Assembly: GCF_900230225.1 (NCBI RefSeq)
Contig: NZ_OCNH01000001.1
Span: 1,860,001 to 1,924,000, forward strand
Direction: 5' to 3'
Length of the DNA stretch: 64,000 nt
DNA from: Spirosoma fluviale
Lineage (GTDB): Bacteria > Bacteroidota > Bacteroidia > Cytophagales > Spirosomataceae
This document shows positions 9,689 through 19,315 of the stretch, piece by piece; position 1 is the stretch's first letter; each line of letters begins with the position of its first letter. The translations under genes were made by a program, and so were the position numbers. The notes below the pieces were generated by a model. That model searched no databases. It worked only from the letters and a program-made list of their open reading frames with translations, and was not told the origin of the DNA.

Positions 9689-10756
9689 TCACTTCACCTT
9701 TAACCAGAAGGGCACCTCAACGACAGTCCCGTCAAAGAGGGTTACGTATATGGTTGTCGCTATTACCTGACCGGCCGCCCATTTGCTGCCTGTCTTCGTA
9801 ACCGACCAGGTGGTGCGGTAAACTTGTCCCTGCCCGTGAAGAAGGTTGCCCAGGGTACCAAACGTTGAGATCAATTGACCGGCATCTTTAGCGTAAAAGA
9901 ATGCGCCACTGGTTTCGTTCGCCATTTGAGCCAGTACATTAACATTTACGTCGGTGCTCAGGCCAACGGTAAAAAGGGGAATTTTTTGTTGTATAGCTCT
10001 CGTCGTCGCATCCTCCAGTGTATTGGTTGTCACATTGTTCTCTCCATCGGTGAACACAATAACGGCTTTATTGGATGTAGGGCCTTTTTGAGCCGTATAG
10101 GTAACAGACTGAATCGATGAGGTATAAAGAGGAGTCCCGCCACTCACGTTCAGCGCCAGTGTATCCAGGGTTTTCTTCATACCATCTGTCTGTTTACTAA
10201 AATCACTGTGCAACTTAACAAACCCGGTATAGCTGGAGGTAAAGCTCATCATGGCCGTATAATCGTCGGGACCAAGATTGCTTAAAAAGATCTTACTGGC
10301 TTCAATTCGCAGATTATTGGGATCTGTTGTGCTAATACTCCCTGTCTGGTCGAGAAGTAGCATGGCCGAATATCCCGCCGATTTAACGATTAAGTTAGAC
10401 GTCGTCACATCAATGAGTTCGTACGTATTAACGACGTTGTTGATGATTTTAAAATTGTCCGGTTTCAGACCCGTAATGAGTCGTCCGTTTTTATCGACAA
10501 CGAATACATCTACTGAGAATGTGATCTTGTCGAGACCTGTGGGGCTGGTTGAAAGACTGGCCGTGGCAGCCGCCGAAGGCTTGGCATTCAGACTTGCTAC
10601 GGGAAGGTCAATGATGCGTCGACAACTGCTCATGGCAGCGCCAAATACGCAAACGAGCAGGATTGAGTAGGTAAAGAATCGGCTCACAGACACTCTTGAT
10701 GACTGTTGTGATGAAAAATACAGTAAGCAAGTACGGAGGAGGGAACTATATTTCAT
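9689..10756 (-). CDS. VWA-domain lipoprotein
   Basis: The protein has 355 residues. After about 26 polar residues comes a hydrophobic stretch and the lipobox-like AAMSSC (Cys at about 45), so it is probably a lipoprotein. The first 26 residues are unusually long for a signal, and a later non-ATG start is possible. A von Willebrand A domain follows: MLLLDQTGSIS is the first MIDAS loop (Asp-x-Thr-Gly-Ser), SGGTPLYTS gives the Thr, and FTDGENNVT the last acidic loop. Such domains bind protein ligands through a divalent metal. The gene starts 31 bp behind the OmpA-like gene on the same strand, so they are likely co-transcribed and may act together at the envelope. Confidence 0.85.
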   Translation of the reverse strand: MKYSSLLRTCLLYFSSQQSSRVSVSRFFTYSILLVCVFGAAMSSCRRIIDLPVASLNAKPSAAATASLSTSPTGLDKITFSVDVFVVDKNGRLITGLKPDNFKIINNVVNTYELIDVTTSNLIVKSAGYSAMLLLDQTGSISTTDPNNLRIEASKIFLSNLGPDDYTAMMSFTSSYTGFVKLHSDFSKQTDGMKKTLDTLALNVSGGTPLYTSSIQSVTYTAQKGPTSNKAVIVFTDGENNVTTNTLEDATTRAIQQKIPLFTVGLSTDVNVNVLAQMANETSGAFFYAKDAGQLISTFGTLGNLLHGQGQVYRTTWSVTKTGSKWAAGQVIATTIYVTLFDGTVVEVPFWLKVK

Positions 10757-10787
10757 ATGCAGTTGATACTGGAGCTTTATAAATGAG

Positions 10788-12179
10788 CTATTTATTTTCC
10801 GGGCGGTAGCCGATCCCTAAACGAAGTCCAAAAAAGTGTAACGGTTGTGCAACACCAACAAACGCCTTGTTGGGAATTAAATAGTACTGAGCAGCGACGT
10901 CAAACAATAAACTTTGCCGTCTGATCTTATACCCGACAGCCGCCCCGGCAGCTCCTAAAAACGATTTAAACTCTTGCTTATTCACTCCGAATGGATGAGT
11001 TGCTGAATTCTCGCTTGTTAGCGTTAGTTGCTGGACACCTGCCATCGGTTGGATGTAGACAGAAGGCGTGGCATAGAAACGGACACCTACCTGGGCCGAA
11101 AGTCGGCCTAACACCTGATCGTTCGTGAACATGACGGTTTCTTGTTCATTAAGATACCGCCTGCGGACAGCCCATAAGGAGTAGCCAATTTGCGCCGTTA
11201 AGCCAACACGTGGTTTCAGGTAATAGGTGTAAAACAAGCCCCCACCAAACCCCTGAAGATTACCCGGCCCGGTGTTTGGATCAACCCAATCGGCGGAGAG
11301 TGGCTCGAACGTATACAGGCCTTCAAAATAAGCCGTGACACTATACCGCTTTTGTGATCTTGGTGGTAGTCGTACCGACTCACGAGGCTTGTATGTCTGT
11401 GAAACTTGTGCCGAAGGGGCAACCGGAACTGCAACAGGGGACTGGACCTGAACGGGGCCAGGACGTGGAACTTCCGGTTGCGGAGAAGGTGTATAAGGAG
11501 CCGCGTAGAGAATGGATATGCCTTTTACAGCACTACATCTGAATTCGATACTCTGTGCAAGGGAAGCCTTGCTGCCAGCAAGATCCGCTTTTCTGCGTGC
11601 AGTAACGGTTAGATTAGCAGGATGTACACCTCTGGAAAGTAAAAAACTGCGAAGCGCGCTGGCCCGATTTTCGGCTATTTGCTGATTGTGAGTTGCCGAG
11701 CCAGCCAAGTCCCAATAAAGCGTGATCGTAAAGGAAAGTTCGGGGTGTGCTTTGAAGGAAGAGGCCCAGACAGCTAGTCTGGTTTTCGAATCGGTTGTTA
11801 GTCGGGCGGTTTTACCCGTTGCGGCTGGAGCAAACGACAGATCGTACCGAACGGTTTTCGTTTGCAGCAACAGGGGATAATCGGTGAAGTAAATAGCCTC
11901 CATAAATTCGGCCGGGGAGAGGCTTGAGAACTGATTTTGGCTTACTTCCGGGATCACCAGAACCCGCAGCGAATCATCATTGTACCGCAGCTCCTGGACA
12001 AGCCCGGTGGCTATAGAATCAGGCTGGTTGGTAAACCGGTTGAAGAAACGAATAAGATGGCTGGATGTCGTGGTGATTTTTCCGGGGATTTTATCGTTTT
12101 CTTTCGTTATGATCCTGTCCTGAGCAAAAGCCAGTCTACTGCTAACAAGACAAAAGAATAGGTAAATGTACAGACGCAT
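10788..12179 (-). CDS. Outer-membrane protein with OmpA-like N-terminal part and C-terminal barrel
   Basis: This 463-residue exported protein has a signal peptide ending at about RLAFA. Residues about 95-190 resemble an OmpA-type domain: YDLSFAPAATGK, then TITLYWDLAG followed by NRASALRSFLLSRGVHPANL, the usual Q/NRA(x)2V helix. A Pro/Val-rich linker follows (about 215-265). The last 180 residues are strand-rich and end in a barrel-like FGLRLGIGYRPENK. The domain order (OmpA-like before barrel) is the reverse of E. coli OmpA. The peptidoglycan-binding Asp is not obvious, since the core reads YWDLAGSATHN. It sits in one transcription unit with the VWA lipoprotein. Confidence 0.75.
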   Translation of the reverse strand: MRLYIYLFFCLVSSRLAFAQDRIITKENDKIPGKITTTSSHLIRFFNRFTNQPDSIATGLVQELRYNDDSLRVLVIPEVSQNQFSSLSPAEFMEAIYFTDYPLLLQTKTVRYDLSFAPAATGKTARLTTDSKTRLAVWASSFKAHPELSFTITLYWDLAGSATHNQQIAENRASALRSFLLSRGVHPANLTVTARRKADLAGSKASLAQSIEFRCSAVKGISILYAAPYTPSPQPEVPRPGPVQVQSPVAVPVAPSAQVSQTYKPRESVRLPPRSQKRYSVTAYFEGLYTFEPLSADWVDPNTGPGNLQGFGGGLFYTYYLKPRVGLTAQIGYSLWAVRRRYLNEQETVMFTNDQVLGRLSAQVGVRFYATPSVYIQPMAGVQQLTLTSENSATHPFGVNKQEFKSFLGAAGAAVGYKIRRQSLLFDVAAQYYLIPNKAFVGVAQPLHFFGLRLGIGYRPENK

Positions 12180-12261
12180 AGAGTTACGGATATAAATGGT
12201 ATTACTTGCTGAGCAGACCTATCCATGTACGCTTAGGCATTGCAAAGTTCAGCAGCTGGTC

Positions 12262-13008
12262 TTATTGATTGAAGGTTGTGTTATAGTTTTCTCGTAAATA
12301 TCTCTCGGTTATTTCACTTATCAGACGTTCCACTTGTTGGGCGTCTACTTTATACTGTCTCGATAGCGCTTTTTCCAGGGAGTTACGCAATATCCCGATT
12401 GAGCGCATATTTTTAATTGAAAACGTGTTGATATACGCTGTCACGAGGTCATCGTAATTCATGTATTGATTCGCATGCTCAGGTGTGGGCTTGAGATAGT
12501 TTGGGTCCCGGAAGTTGAACCGATCATTCCACAGTTTGGCTAAACTCAAAAACTCGCTTCGATAGCTGGGGTCTGAATAAATTGTTTCGACTAAGTTTTG
12601 GTGTGTTTTTAATATGTTCTGTACGATCTCTGGATTGGATAAATCCTGGTAGCGCCAGTTTTCAGGGTCTTGCTTTTTTAGCTGATAGTGTCGCTGATAG
12701 GTCGTCTTAAATAGATATAACAGAAATATATAGTTGTTTTCCTCTTCTGGCTGCGTTAAGCTTGTCATCTTCAGCCAGCGTGATGTAAAGTTAAAACCAG
12801 ACGTGTAACTATCGTCTAACGGGCTCTCGGTAAGGGCAACCTCAATGTCGGCGGCCAATGGGTTTAGTTGCCTGATCAGGCGATGTAATTCATAAAAGGA
12901 GATTTTTTTTTGATCATTAGTTAGTTGCATAAAATGAGCCACCAGCTCTTTGTGTGAGGAGATGCCTTGCCCAAACTGGTAGATCGCTATTTCTTCGTCT
13001 AAGCTCAT
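12262..13008 (-). CDS. Hypothetical cytoplasmic protein, N-terminus DUF5958-like
   Basis: The 248-residue protein has no signal or membrane segment and is mostly helical and charged. The first 75 residues (LDEEIAIYQFGQGIS, a Leu/Lys helix, then DIEVALTESPLDDSYTSG) recall DUF5958, a short family of unknown function. I base this on memory of the pattern only. The C-terminal 170 residues are unlike that family and I do not recognise them. The gene is visibly more A+T-rich than its neighbours, which may indicate later acquisition. It stands alone on the minus strand, 82 bp before the OmpA-like gene. Confidence 0.6.
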   Translation of the reverse strand: MSLDEEIAIYQFGQGISSHKELVAHFMQLTNDQKKISFYELHRLIRQLNPLAADIEVALTESPLDDSYTSGFNFTSRWLKMTSLTQPEEENNYIFLLYLFKTTYQRHYQLKKQDPENWRYQDLSNPEIVQNILKTHQNLVETIYSDPSYRSEFLSLAKLWNDRFNFRDPNYLKPTPEHANQYMNYDDLVTAYINTFSIKNMRSIGILRNSLEKALSRQYKVDAQQVERLISEITERYLRENYNTTFNQ

Positions 13009-13228
13009 CCGTAAGTTGCAAAATAACCCATTGACGAATTGCTGTGAAAAGTTAACGAAAATTGAGAACTATATACAAGATTTTGTGCGCTGACTGCTAT
13101 GTTCTACAGAAAAAAACGTCACTTGCAACCTATCTCTGAATGATTGTTACTTTTCTGCCCTGTTATTAACTGTCTGGCGAACGATCAGCCGAACTTAGCG
13201 TTGTTCATTAAAATGACTTTACCTGCTT

Positions 13229-13966
13229 ATGGCGTTTACCTTCCTGACTGCCGAATGGCGGAATTTGATTTTTGCTAATTATGCCATTGATCGTCGGGTG
13301 CTTGAGCCGCTTGTTCCTTATGGAACCGAGCTGGATGAGTTTAATGGTGTCTGCTATGGCAGTCTGGTTGGGTTTTATTTCCAGCGGGTCAAACTGTTTG
13401 GTGCGCTTGCTGTGCCATTTCACCGGGAGTTCGAAGAATTTAACCTGCGTTTTTACGTACGTCGGAAGTCACAGGATGGCTGGAAACGAGGTGTCGTCTT
13501 TGTAAAAGAGATTGTGCCCAAACCAGCTATTTCACTGGTGGCGAACACTCTATACGGCGAGCCTTACGCTACCCATGCCATGCGTCATACCTGGGAGCGT
13601 ACTACCGATTCCCAATTTATTCGCTACGACTGGAAAGTAGGGTCGGACTGGAATTTTATTCAGGTCAACGCCGATGCCACGGGCCATCCGTTGGTGCCGG
13701 AAAGTGAAGAAGCCTTTATCACCGAGCATTATTGGGGATATACCAAGCGATCATCGTTGAAGAAGGGCGAAAGCCGAACCTCGGAGTATGAAGTAGTCCA
13801 CGTTCCCTGGTCCATTTATCCGGTACGGGATTATGAGGTTCGGTGCGAGGTGGCCAAATTATACGGTGCTGAATTTGCTCCCTTCTTCGAACAGCCTCCG
13901 CATTCTGTTTTTCTGGCCGATGGCTCGCCGGTAGCGATCAAGTCCGGGGCTACGCTACGGGGGTGA
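13229..13966 (+). CDS. DUF2071 / YqjF-family protein
   Basis: The protein has 245 residues without signal peptide. The opening FLTAEWRNLIFANYAI, then LEPLVPYGTELDEFNG, VGFYFQRVKL and EFNLRFYVR, is the pattern of the YqjF/DUF2071 family. These are cytoplasmic proteins with an acetoacetate-decarboxylase-like fold and no assigned reaction. Length is normal. It ends only 5 bp from the stop of the convergent radical SAM gene, leaving no room for a separate terminator, so the two transcripts should overlap. Confidence 0.85.
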   Translation: MAFTFLTAEWRNLIFANYAIDRRVLEPLVPYGTELDEFNGVCYGSLVGFYFQRVKLFGALAVPFHREFEEFNLRFYVRRKSQDGWKRGVVFVKEIVPKPAISLVANTLYGEPYATHAMRHTWERTTDSQFIRYDWKVGSDWNFIQVNADATGHPLVPESEEAFITEHYWGYTKRSSLKKGESRTSEYEVVHVPWSIYPVRDYEVRCEVAKLYGAEFAPFFEQPPHSVFLADGSPVAIKSGATLRG

Positions 13967-13971
13967 TTTTC

Positions 13972-16185
13972 TCAGACAAGAAGCATTCCCTGTTCCCGGA
14001 GTTTTGCCCAGGTAGCCGATTGCATGAAAGCCGCAAAGCTGCCCGACTGGCTGGCTTCATACTGCGCCTTCAACCGACCAAACGAATAAGGATCGTTCTG
14101 CCTGATCGAGAGCAAAGGAAGCGTATCGACAAGCCACTGACCGGTTTCGATGGTTGTTTCGAGCAGCCAGTGTCCCTGTTTACTGTAAAACTCCAGTTCG
14201 GCCATTTGAACCACTTCCCGGCCCTGCTGTAACTCGAAAATCTCCATTGTGGGTACGTTTCCCGGCCAGATCACCAGCGCGTTTGGGCGGGGCTCTTTAT
14301 CCAACTGTTGGCTAATGGCCTTTTCAATGTAGCGGGGTGGTATGGACGTAACCGGAACTTTAAACGAAAACCACTTTTGCAGGGGCAAATCGAACCCCAC
14401 GTCGTGCATGTAGTTGAACAGCGATTTTCGTAATCCTTCGGCAAACAGGTCGTGGTCAGCCCCCGTAGGATCAGCGTGTTCCAGGTCGTTATCCGCGAAA
14501 ACATCCAGCCGGTTCCCCGGTTCGGCGGGGCCGAGCCGCATTACGTCGAACCCGGCGGGGTCAACGCCAACCGGGCTGTGGGCAGTCATGGCGAAGCGGT
14601 GCCAGAAACCCGACTGAACAATGCCGTTCATGAACAACTGCCTCACCATTTCCAGCGAGTCAATGGTTTCCTGCATCGTTTGTGTCGGGAAACCATACAT
14701 AAGGTAGGCATGAACCATGATACCGGCCTGGGTAAAGGCATCCGCAACACGGGCGACCTGGGCCACGGTTACACCTTTTTTCATCCGTTCCAGCAGTCGG
14801 TCGGAGGCAACTTCCAGCCCGCCCGATACGGCAATGCAGCCCGATGCTTTCAGTAAAGCACACAAATCGGGCGTAAAACTTACTTCAAATCGGATGTTCG
14901 TCCACCAGGTCACCGTAAGTTTCCGGCGGATAATTTCCAGCGCCAGGTCGCGCATCAGTGCGGGTGGGGCTGCTTCATCCACAAAGTGAAATCCGGTTTG
15001 TCCGGTTTGTTCGATGATTTCCTCGATTCGATCGCACAGCAGCGAAGCCGTTACAGGTTCGTACCGCTTGATGTAGTCGAGTGTTATGTCGCAGAAGGAA
15101 CACTTGCCCCAGTAGCAGCCGTGGGCCAGCGTCAGTTTGTTCCAGCGACCGTCGCTCCAGAGCCGGTGCATCGGGTTGACAACTTCAATGACCGACAGGT
15201 AATCGTGCAGTGGTAAATCGCGGTAGTTGGGCGTTCCTGTTTCCCGCTGGGGTACGTCCTTTTCGCGGGCACCGTTATGGTAGGTCACAATGCCATTTGT
15301 CCGGGCAAACACGCGCTTCAGCTGCGGTAACTCCCGCTGACCGGACAGGTGTTCAAGCAATGTCAGGAGCGGGGCTTCACCATCGTCGAGGCAGATGAAG
15401 TCGACAAAGTCAAAAACACGCGGCTCCGTCAGCGAGCGCAATTCGGTATTGGCATAACCCCCGCCCATCACAATTTTTATGTCCGGGTGATGCTTTTTAA
15501 GGTACTTTCCGCAGGTCAGGGCACCATACAGATTACCCGGAAAGGGCACTGTCAGGCAAACGACAGTCGGCCGAAATTGCTGAATTTTCTGTTCCAGCAG
15601 GTCGACCAGTCGGGATGATACCCAGGTGTAAGGCGCTTGCAGGGCCTCGTGAAGTTCGTCGAAATGGGTGGCAGACCGCCCCAGCCGTTCGGCATACCGG
15701 CTAAAGCCAAAATGGGGGTCGACGGCTTCCTGAATCAGGTCGCTCAGGTCTTCGAGGTAGAGCGTGGCTAAATGGCGGGCTTTGTCATGCAGGCCCATCG
15801 TCCCGAAAGCCCAGTCGAGCTCTTCCAGTTGAGCGAAGCGCGAAGCTTCGGGGAGGTACGTCCGGTCACAGATGCTATGGGCCAGAGTCGGGTTCTTGTT
15901 TTGCAAAAACCGAATGACCGGGTCAATGGTACTGATGTAGTCATGTTGCAGCTGACAAATGCGGTAGCTGTTATCCGATAACTCGGCGTCGGCAGCGTCG
16001 AGTTGGGCAAATAGAGCCGACAGGCCTTTTGCCGAAAATAGCGCAAGAATCACCTCAATACCCAAATCGGCCTGAAAGGCGGTAATGCCCTTCGTCTGTA
16101 AGAATCCCTTTAAATAAGCCGTTGCCGGATAGGGCGTATTTAGCTGAGTAAAGGGCGGGGTAATGAGTAAGATGGTCTGGTCCAC
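13972..16185 (-). CDS. B12-binding-type radical SAM enzyme
   Basis: This 737-residue cytoplasmic protein begins with a Rossmann-like cobalamin-binding-type domain (LLITPPFTQLNTPYPA to about residue 275, including VMGGGYANTELR). A radical SAM domain follows with the iron-sulfur motif GCYWGKCSFCD at Cys357, Cys362 and Cys365. That gives CX4CX2C spacing, one residue longer than the usual CX3CX2C. VDEAAPPALM and SGGLEVASDRLLERMKKG are the later SAM-barrel strands. The classic DxHxxG B12 ligand is not visible, so real cobalamin binding is uncertain. The C-terminal 190 residues are unassigned. No peptide precursor or partner gene is adjacent, so the substrate is unknown. Confidence 0.85.
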   Translation of the reverse strand: MDQTILLITPPFTQLNTPYPATAYLKGFLQTKGITAFQADLGIEVILALFSAKGLSALFAQLDAADAELSDNSYRICQLQHDYISTIDPVIRFLQNKNPTLAHSICDRTYLPEASRFAQLEELDWAFGTMGLHDKARHLATLYLEDLSDLIQEAVDPHFGFSRYAERLGRSATHFDELHEALQAPYTWVSSRLVDLLEQKIQQFRPTVVCLTVPFPGNLYGALTCGKYLKKHHPDIKIVMGGGYANTELRSLTEPRVFDFVDFICLDDGEAPLLTLLEHLSGQRELPQLKRVFARTNGIVTYHNGAREKDVPQRETGTPNYRDLPLHDYLSVIEVVNPMHRLWSDGRWNKLTLAHGCYWGKCSFCDITLDYIKRYEPVTASLLCDRIEEIIEQTGQTGFHFVDEAAPPALMRDLALEIIRRKLTVTWWTNIRFEVSFTPDLCALLKASGCIAVSGGLEVASDRLLERMKKGVTVAQVARVADAFTQAGIMVHAYLMYGFPTQTMQETIDSLEMVRQLFMNGIVQSGFWHRFAMTAHSPVGVDPAGFDVMRLGPAEPGNRLDVFADNDLEHADPTGADHDLFAEGLRKSLFNYMHDVGFDLPLQKWFSFKVPVTSIPPRYIEKAISQQLDKEPRPNALVIWPGNVPTMEIFELQQGREVVQMAELEFYSKQGHWLLETTIETGQWLVDTLPLLSIRQNDPYSFGRLKAQYEASQSGSFAAFMQSATWAKLREQGMLLV

Positions 16186-16275
16186 TGGCGTATCAAGTCA
16201 AGGATAAGGCCTTAACTTCCTCTGAGAAAGCATAACCTCCCGGTATCGGCAATGGTTCGGGTGGGCCGAATCGAC

Positions 16276-16785
16276 TCAGTGATTCCAGGTCAGATTGGCG
16301 GTACTAAAGTCAATCGTTCGGCGTCCCTGGGCGTAAAACTCAACGTTGATGGTCATTTTCTGCGCGTTCTTCATCTGCGAAATCAACTTCGTAGCATCGT
16401 CGAAAAAAATGATGTTTGCCCGGCCGTTTTCGGCGGCTGAAAAAGAATAATTTCGGGCTGGTTTATTATCGAACGCAATCCGTGCATTGCCACCCTGAAA
16501 GGTTCGGTTGAATTGACCCCGGGATATTTCCAGATAAAGAAGGCTCTCGTCATTCTTACGCCGGATTGTGAGCGTAGCCACTGACCCACCAGCGTAGGGA
16601 AAGGAAAAGGTCAACGGTGTCGGCGAGGTAATTGACGCTTTATGCACGGTGTTCCCTGCCTTATCGACTACTTTCTTCTCGTATGTCCATTTACCGGCCG
16701 GAAGTGCGGGTTGAGAGCTGGGGCCCGCTTGATTAGTAAAGTTTAGAAACACCAGCAGGCTGCCCAGACAAACTAAGAATTTCAT
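16276..16785 (-). CDS. Small exported protein of unknown function
   Basis: The protein has 169 residues with a signal peptide (MKFLVCLGSLLVFLNFTNQAG). The mature part alternates strands and contains LPAGKWTYEKKVVDKAGN, FSFPYAGGSVATLTIRR and an Asn/Phe-rich region, so a small beta-sandwich in the periplasm is likely. I recognise no family. It is followed at 90 bp by the radical SAM gene on the same strand and preceded by a long inverted repeat at 16849-16947. Confidence 0.75.
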   Translation of the reverse strand: MKFLVCLGSLLVFLNFTNQAGPSSQPALPAGKWTYEKKVVDKAGNTVHKASITSPTPLTFSFPYAGGSVATLTIRRKNDESLLYLEISRGQFNRTFQGGNARIAFDNKPARNYSFSAAENGRANIIFFDDATKLISQMKNAQKMTINVEFYAQGRRTIDFSTANLTWNH

Positions 16786-16848
16786 GATAACTACTAGCTG
16801 GTGGGTTTGCCCGAATAATGAGACTGTTTAAGCTTTCTTATCAAAAAT

Positions 16849-16947
16849 GGTGGCATCTAGGCTGTAGTACCGACCGTCCTGGTCGGGAGAGAACTGATTA
16901 GATACACGCCCGACCGAGACGGTCGGCACTACAGCCTAGATGCCACC
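16849..16947. repeat. Long inverted repeat 3' of the M23 peptidase gene
   Basis: Arms 16849-16887 and 16909-16947 (39 nt each) match at 36 of 39 positions around a 21-nt loop. Each arm contains a smaller hairpin (CCGACCGTC...GGTCGGG), so it can fold as a cruciform or as two side hairpins. It starts 19 nt after the stop at 16967 on the minus strand. There is no U tract, so it is not a classic terminator. Confidence 0.9.
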
Positions 16948-16966
16948 CTTCAACAAAAACCTTTTC

Positions 16967-18031
16967 TTAATGAACCCGTAATTTCTGGCCGGGACGGATG
17001 CGCGAACGGGACGACATGTGGTTTTTACGCGACAACGACGCGACCGACATACCATACCGGTCAGCAATGGAACTTAGGGTTTCGCCGGAACGTACGCGGT
17101 GCAATACTGTTCGCTTGAACTTGGGCTTGTAACTATTATCCGACGACCGGCCCCCGCGCAGGTAATCCCAGACGGAGCCCGTCAGCAGAAAGTGATCGGA
17201 GTTGATTTTATTTTCCGGGAATGAATAGATGTTCAGTGGGCTAAACGGGTTCCCTTCGTAGCGGGTCTCAAAATGAAGGTGAGGGCCGGAACTGCGTCCT
17301 GTACTGCCACCCAGACCAAGCTGATCACCCGCTTTGACCAGTTGCCCTTGCTCAACGGTTTGTTTGGACATGTGCCCATACAGCGTTTCGAGCCCGTTAT
17401 AATGTCGAACCAGCACGTAGCGGCCATAGCCGTTTCCGTCCCAGCCAACAATGCGGACAATACCGTCAAACGCCGAGTAGACCGGATTGCCGGTTTCCAG
17501 ATCAAGGTCGGCACCGGTATGCCAGCGACCCCATCGATAGCCAAACGTTGAGGTCATTTTTCCTTCGTTCAGCGGGGGCGACCAGAAGCGGTTGGCGGGG
17601 GGGTCGTACAGCTTAATATCAATGGCTTCGTCAAATTCGAGAGGATTGATATTGTAAGGGTCGATGGTGCGCGAATCCCAGACGGCGTAATAATCTGCTA
17701 TTTTGACCCATTCCGTACCAACCAGTACGGAATCAATGACTTCAACAACACTGGTTTCACCCTGGTCAATTTGACTGGTATCTTCACTGACAACCGGGTT
17801 TAATTCTTTTTTGGGCTCAAACTGGCTATTGAAGCGCAGTTGCGTTGCTTCCTGTTCGAACTGGTCGTCCGCTTTTTGCGGCTGTTCGACGACCGGAAAA
17901 TTGGGATTCGAACCCGTTTTTGGGGTGATGCGCAGGTTATTTTTAAATCGCCCGCGCTCCTGGGCCTGTGTCGTTACGGTCAAACACAAGCACCCGATGG
18001 CCAAAAGCCACCGTGTAGCGGTTTCTCTCAT
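16967..18031 (-). CDS. M23 metallopeptidase with LysM domain
   Basis: The 354-residue exported protein has a signal peptide ending at TTQAQ. After a disordered, acidic region comes a peptidase M23 domain: WHTGADLDLE carries the first His and Asp zinc ligands, and GPHLHFE the HxH motif. The C-terminal 45 residues form one LysM repeat (HRVRSGETLSSIADRYGMS ... PGQKLRVH) that binds peptidoglycan. It should cut or monitor cell-wall peptides in the periplasm, as an endopeptidase in growth or division. The order M23 then LysM is common in Bacteroidota. Upstream and downstream gaps both hold long inverted repeats, so it is probably a single-gene unit. Confidence 0.94.
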   Translation of the reverse strand: MRETATRWLLAIGCLCLTVTTQAQERGRFKNNLRITPKTGSNPNFPVVEQPQKADDQFEQEATQLRFNSQFEPKKELNPVVSEDTSQIDQGETSVVEVIDSVLVGTEWVKIADYYAVWDSRTIDPYNINPLEFDEAIDIKLYDPPANRFWSPPLNEGKMTSTFGYRWGRWHTGADLDLETGNPVYSAFDGIVRIVGWDGNGYGRYVLVRHYNGLETLYGHMSKQTVEQGQLVKAGDQLGLGGSTGRSSGPHLHFETRYEGNPFSPLNIYSFPENKINSDHFLLTGSVWDYLRGGRSSDNSYKPKFKRTVLHRVRSGETLSSIADRYGMSVASLSRKNHMSSRSRIRPGQKLRVH

Positions 18032-18047
18032 CGTACGTAGATAAGTT

Positions 18048-18133
18048 CGTTGGTGATTGGTTATTAGCTAATAGTTATTGGTCATCCATCGGTCAATAAC
18101 CAATAACTATTAGCTAATAACCAATCACTAACG
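18048..18133. repeat. Long inverted repeat 3' of trxB
   Basis: Arms 18048-18082 and 18099-18133 match at 34 of 35 positions around a 16-nt loop. Each arm holds an A+T-rich internal palindrome (TATTAGCTAATA). It starts 10 nt after the trxB stop on the minus strand and fills most of the gap to the M23 gene. Confidence 0.93.
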
Positions 18134-18143
18134 ACTGGTTTTG

Positions 18144-19115
18144 TTAATGAACAATTTCTTCTCCCTGCATTTCCAGGGTGACCAGGTAACGTTCGGCGTC
18201 GAGGGCGGCCATACAGCCTGTTCCGGCTGCGGTTACTGCCTGACGGTAAATGTTGTCCTGCGCGTCGCCACAGGCAAACACACCGGGTATGTTGGTTCGG
18301 GTACTGCCTTTTTCGGTGATAATGTAGCCATTTTCATCCAGCTCAAGGTAGTCTTTGAAAATATCAGTATTGGGTTTGTGACCGATGGCTACAAAGAAGC
18401 CGGTTACGTCCAGGATTCGTTCTTCGCCCGTTTCGCTGTTCTTCACCCGCACACCTGTTACATCTTCATCGCCCAGCACTTCTTCGGTAGAGGTGTTGTA
18501 CAGAATCTCGATGTTGTGTGCTGTTTTAACGCGCTTCTGCATGAATTGCGATGCCCGCATTTCATCCCGCCGAACCAGCATATAAACTTTCCGACAAATG
18601 TTGGCTAAGTAACTCGCTTCTTCGGCAGCCGTATCACCGGCACCCACGATGGCCACGTCTTGCCCACGGAAAAAGAAGCCGTCACAAACGGCGCAAGCCG
18701 ATACGCCACGGCCGTTCAGCCGCATCTCGGAGGGAAGCCCAAGCCACTTGGCCGATGCACCGGTCGAGATAATAATGGAATCGGCAGTAACCTCGTGTTT
18801 GTCGTCAACGATGGCTCGGTGGGGTGTATCGAGGGTCGGGTTTTCCGAGAAGATAACCTTCGTAACCATACCATAGCGGATGTCGGTCCCAAATCGACGG
18901 GCCTGAGCCTCAAGGTCCTGCATCATCTGCGGGCCCTGTACGCCGTTGGGGTAGCCGGGAAAATTATCTACTTCGGTGGTGATGGTGAGCTGGCCACCGG
19001 GTTGCCCACCCTGGTATAAAACGGGTTGGACATTGGCACGTGCTGCATAAATTGCTGCTGTGTAACCGGCCGGGCCAGAACCTATAATGAGGCACTTTAC
19101 ATGTTCGGAAGTCAT
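18144..19115 (-). CDS. trxB: Thioredoxin-disulfide reductase
   Basis: The 323-residue cytoplasmic flavoprotein has the FAD-binding start CLIIGSGPAGYTAAIYAARA and the redox pair CAVC in SACAVCDGFFF. It also has the NADPH-binding loop VGAGDTAAEEA with the VRRDEMRAS patch, and the C-terminal FAD loop GVFACGDAQD. It reduces thioredoxin with NADPH, supplying ribonucleotide reductase and oxidative-stress systems. Length and all motifs are normal. It is transcribed alone: a long inverted repeat follows its stop and another lies upstream beyond a 200-bp gap. Confidence 0.98.
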   Translation of the reverse strand: MTSEHVKCLIIGSGPAGYTAAIYAARANVQPVLYQGGQPGGQLTITTEVDNFPGYPNGVQGPQMMQDLEAQARRFGTDIRYGMVTKVIFSENPTLDTPHRAIVDDKHEVTADSIIISTGASAKWLGLPSEMRLNGRGVSACAVCDGFFFRGQDVAIVGAGDTAAEEASYLANICRKVYMLVRRDEMRASQFMQKRVKTAHNIEILYNTSTEEVLGDEDVTGVRVKNSETGEERILDVTGFFVAIGHKPNTDIFKDYLELDENGYIITEKGSTRTNIPGVFACGDAQDNIYRQAVTAAGTGCMAALDAERYLVTLEMQGEEIVH

Positions 19116-19232
19116 TGCAATGGGAGCGAAGTCGTCTGGTAACTAAAAATAATTTCCCTCAAAAAGCGGGAGTATTTTGACAACATACACAAAATTGAAA
19201 AAAATCCCTCGAAAAGCAAAGAAGAATGATGT

Positions 19233-19310
19233 AGGGCATGGGGGTAAGGGCATGGGGCAGCTCTGATTTGGCTTCTTCTCCCAAACCCTCTGCCCTTACC
19301 CCCATGCCCT
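19233..19310. repeat. G-rich inverted repeat 3' of the TPR/PD40/OmpA gene
   Basis: Perfect 20-nt arms lie at 19233-19252 and 19291-19310, with a 38-nt loop. The left part is a near-tandem repeat with period of about 14 (AGGGCATGGGGGTA). It begins 5 nt after the minus-strand stop at 19316 and lies well before the trxB start at 19115. The G-runs on one strand could also form a quadruplex. Confidence 0.88.
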
Positions 19311-19315
19311 CCTCC

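Noticed and set aside
16849..16947. Inverted repeat considered as a MITE with terminal repeats
   Set aside because: There is no target-site duplication or internal sequence; nearly the whole element is the two arms.
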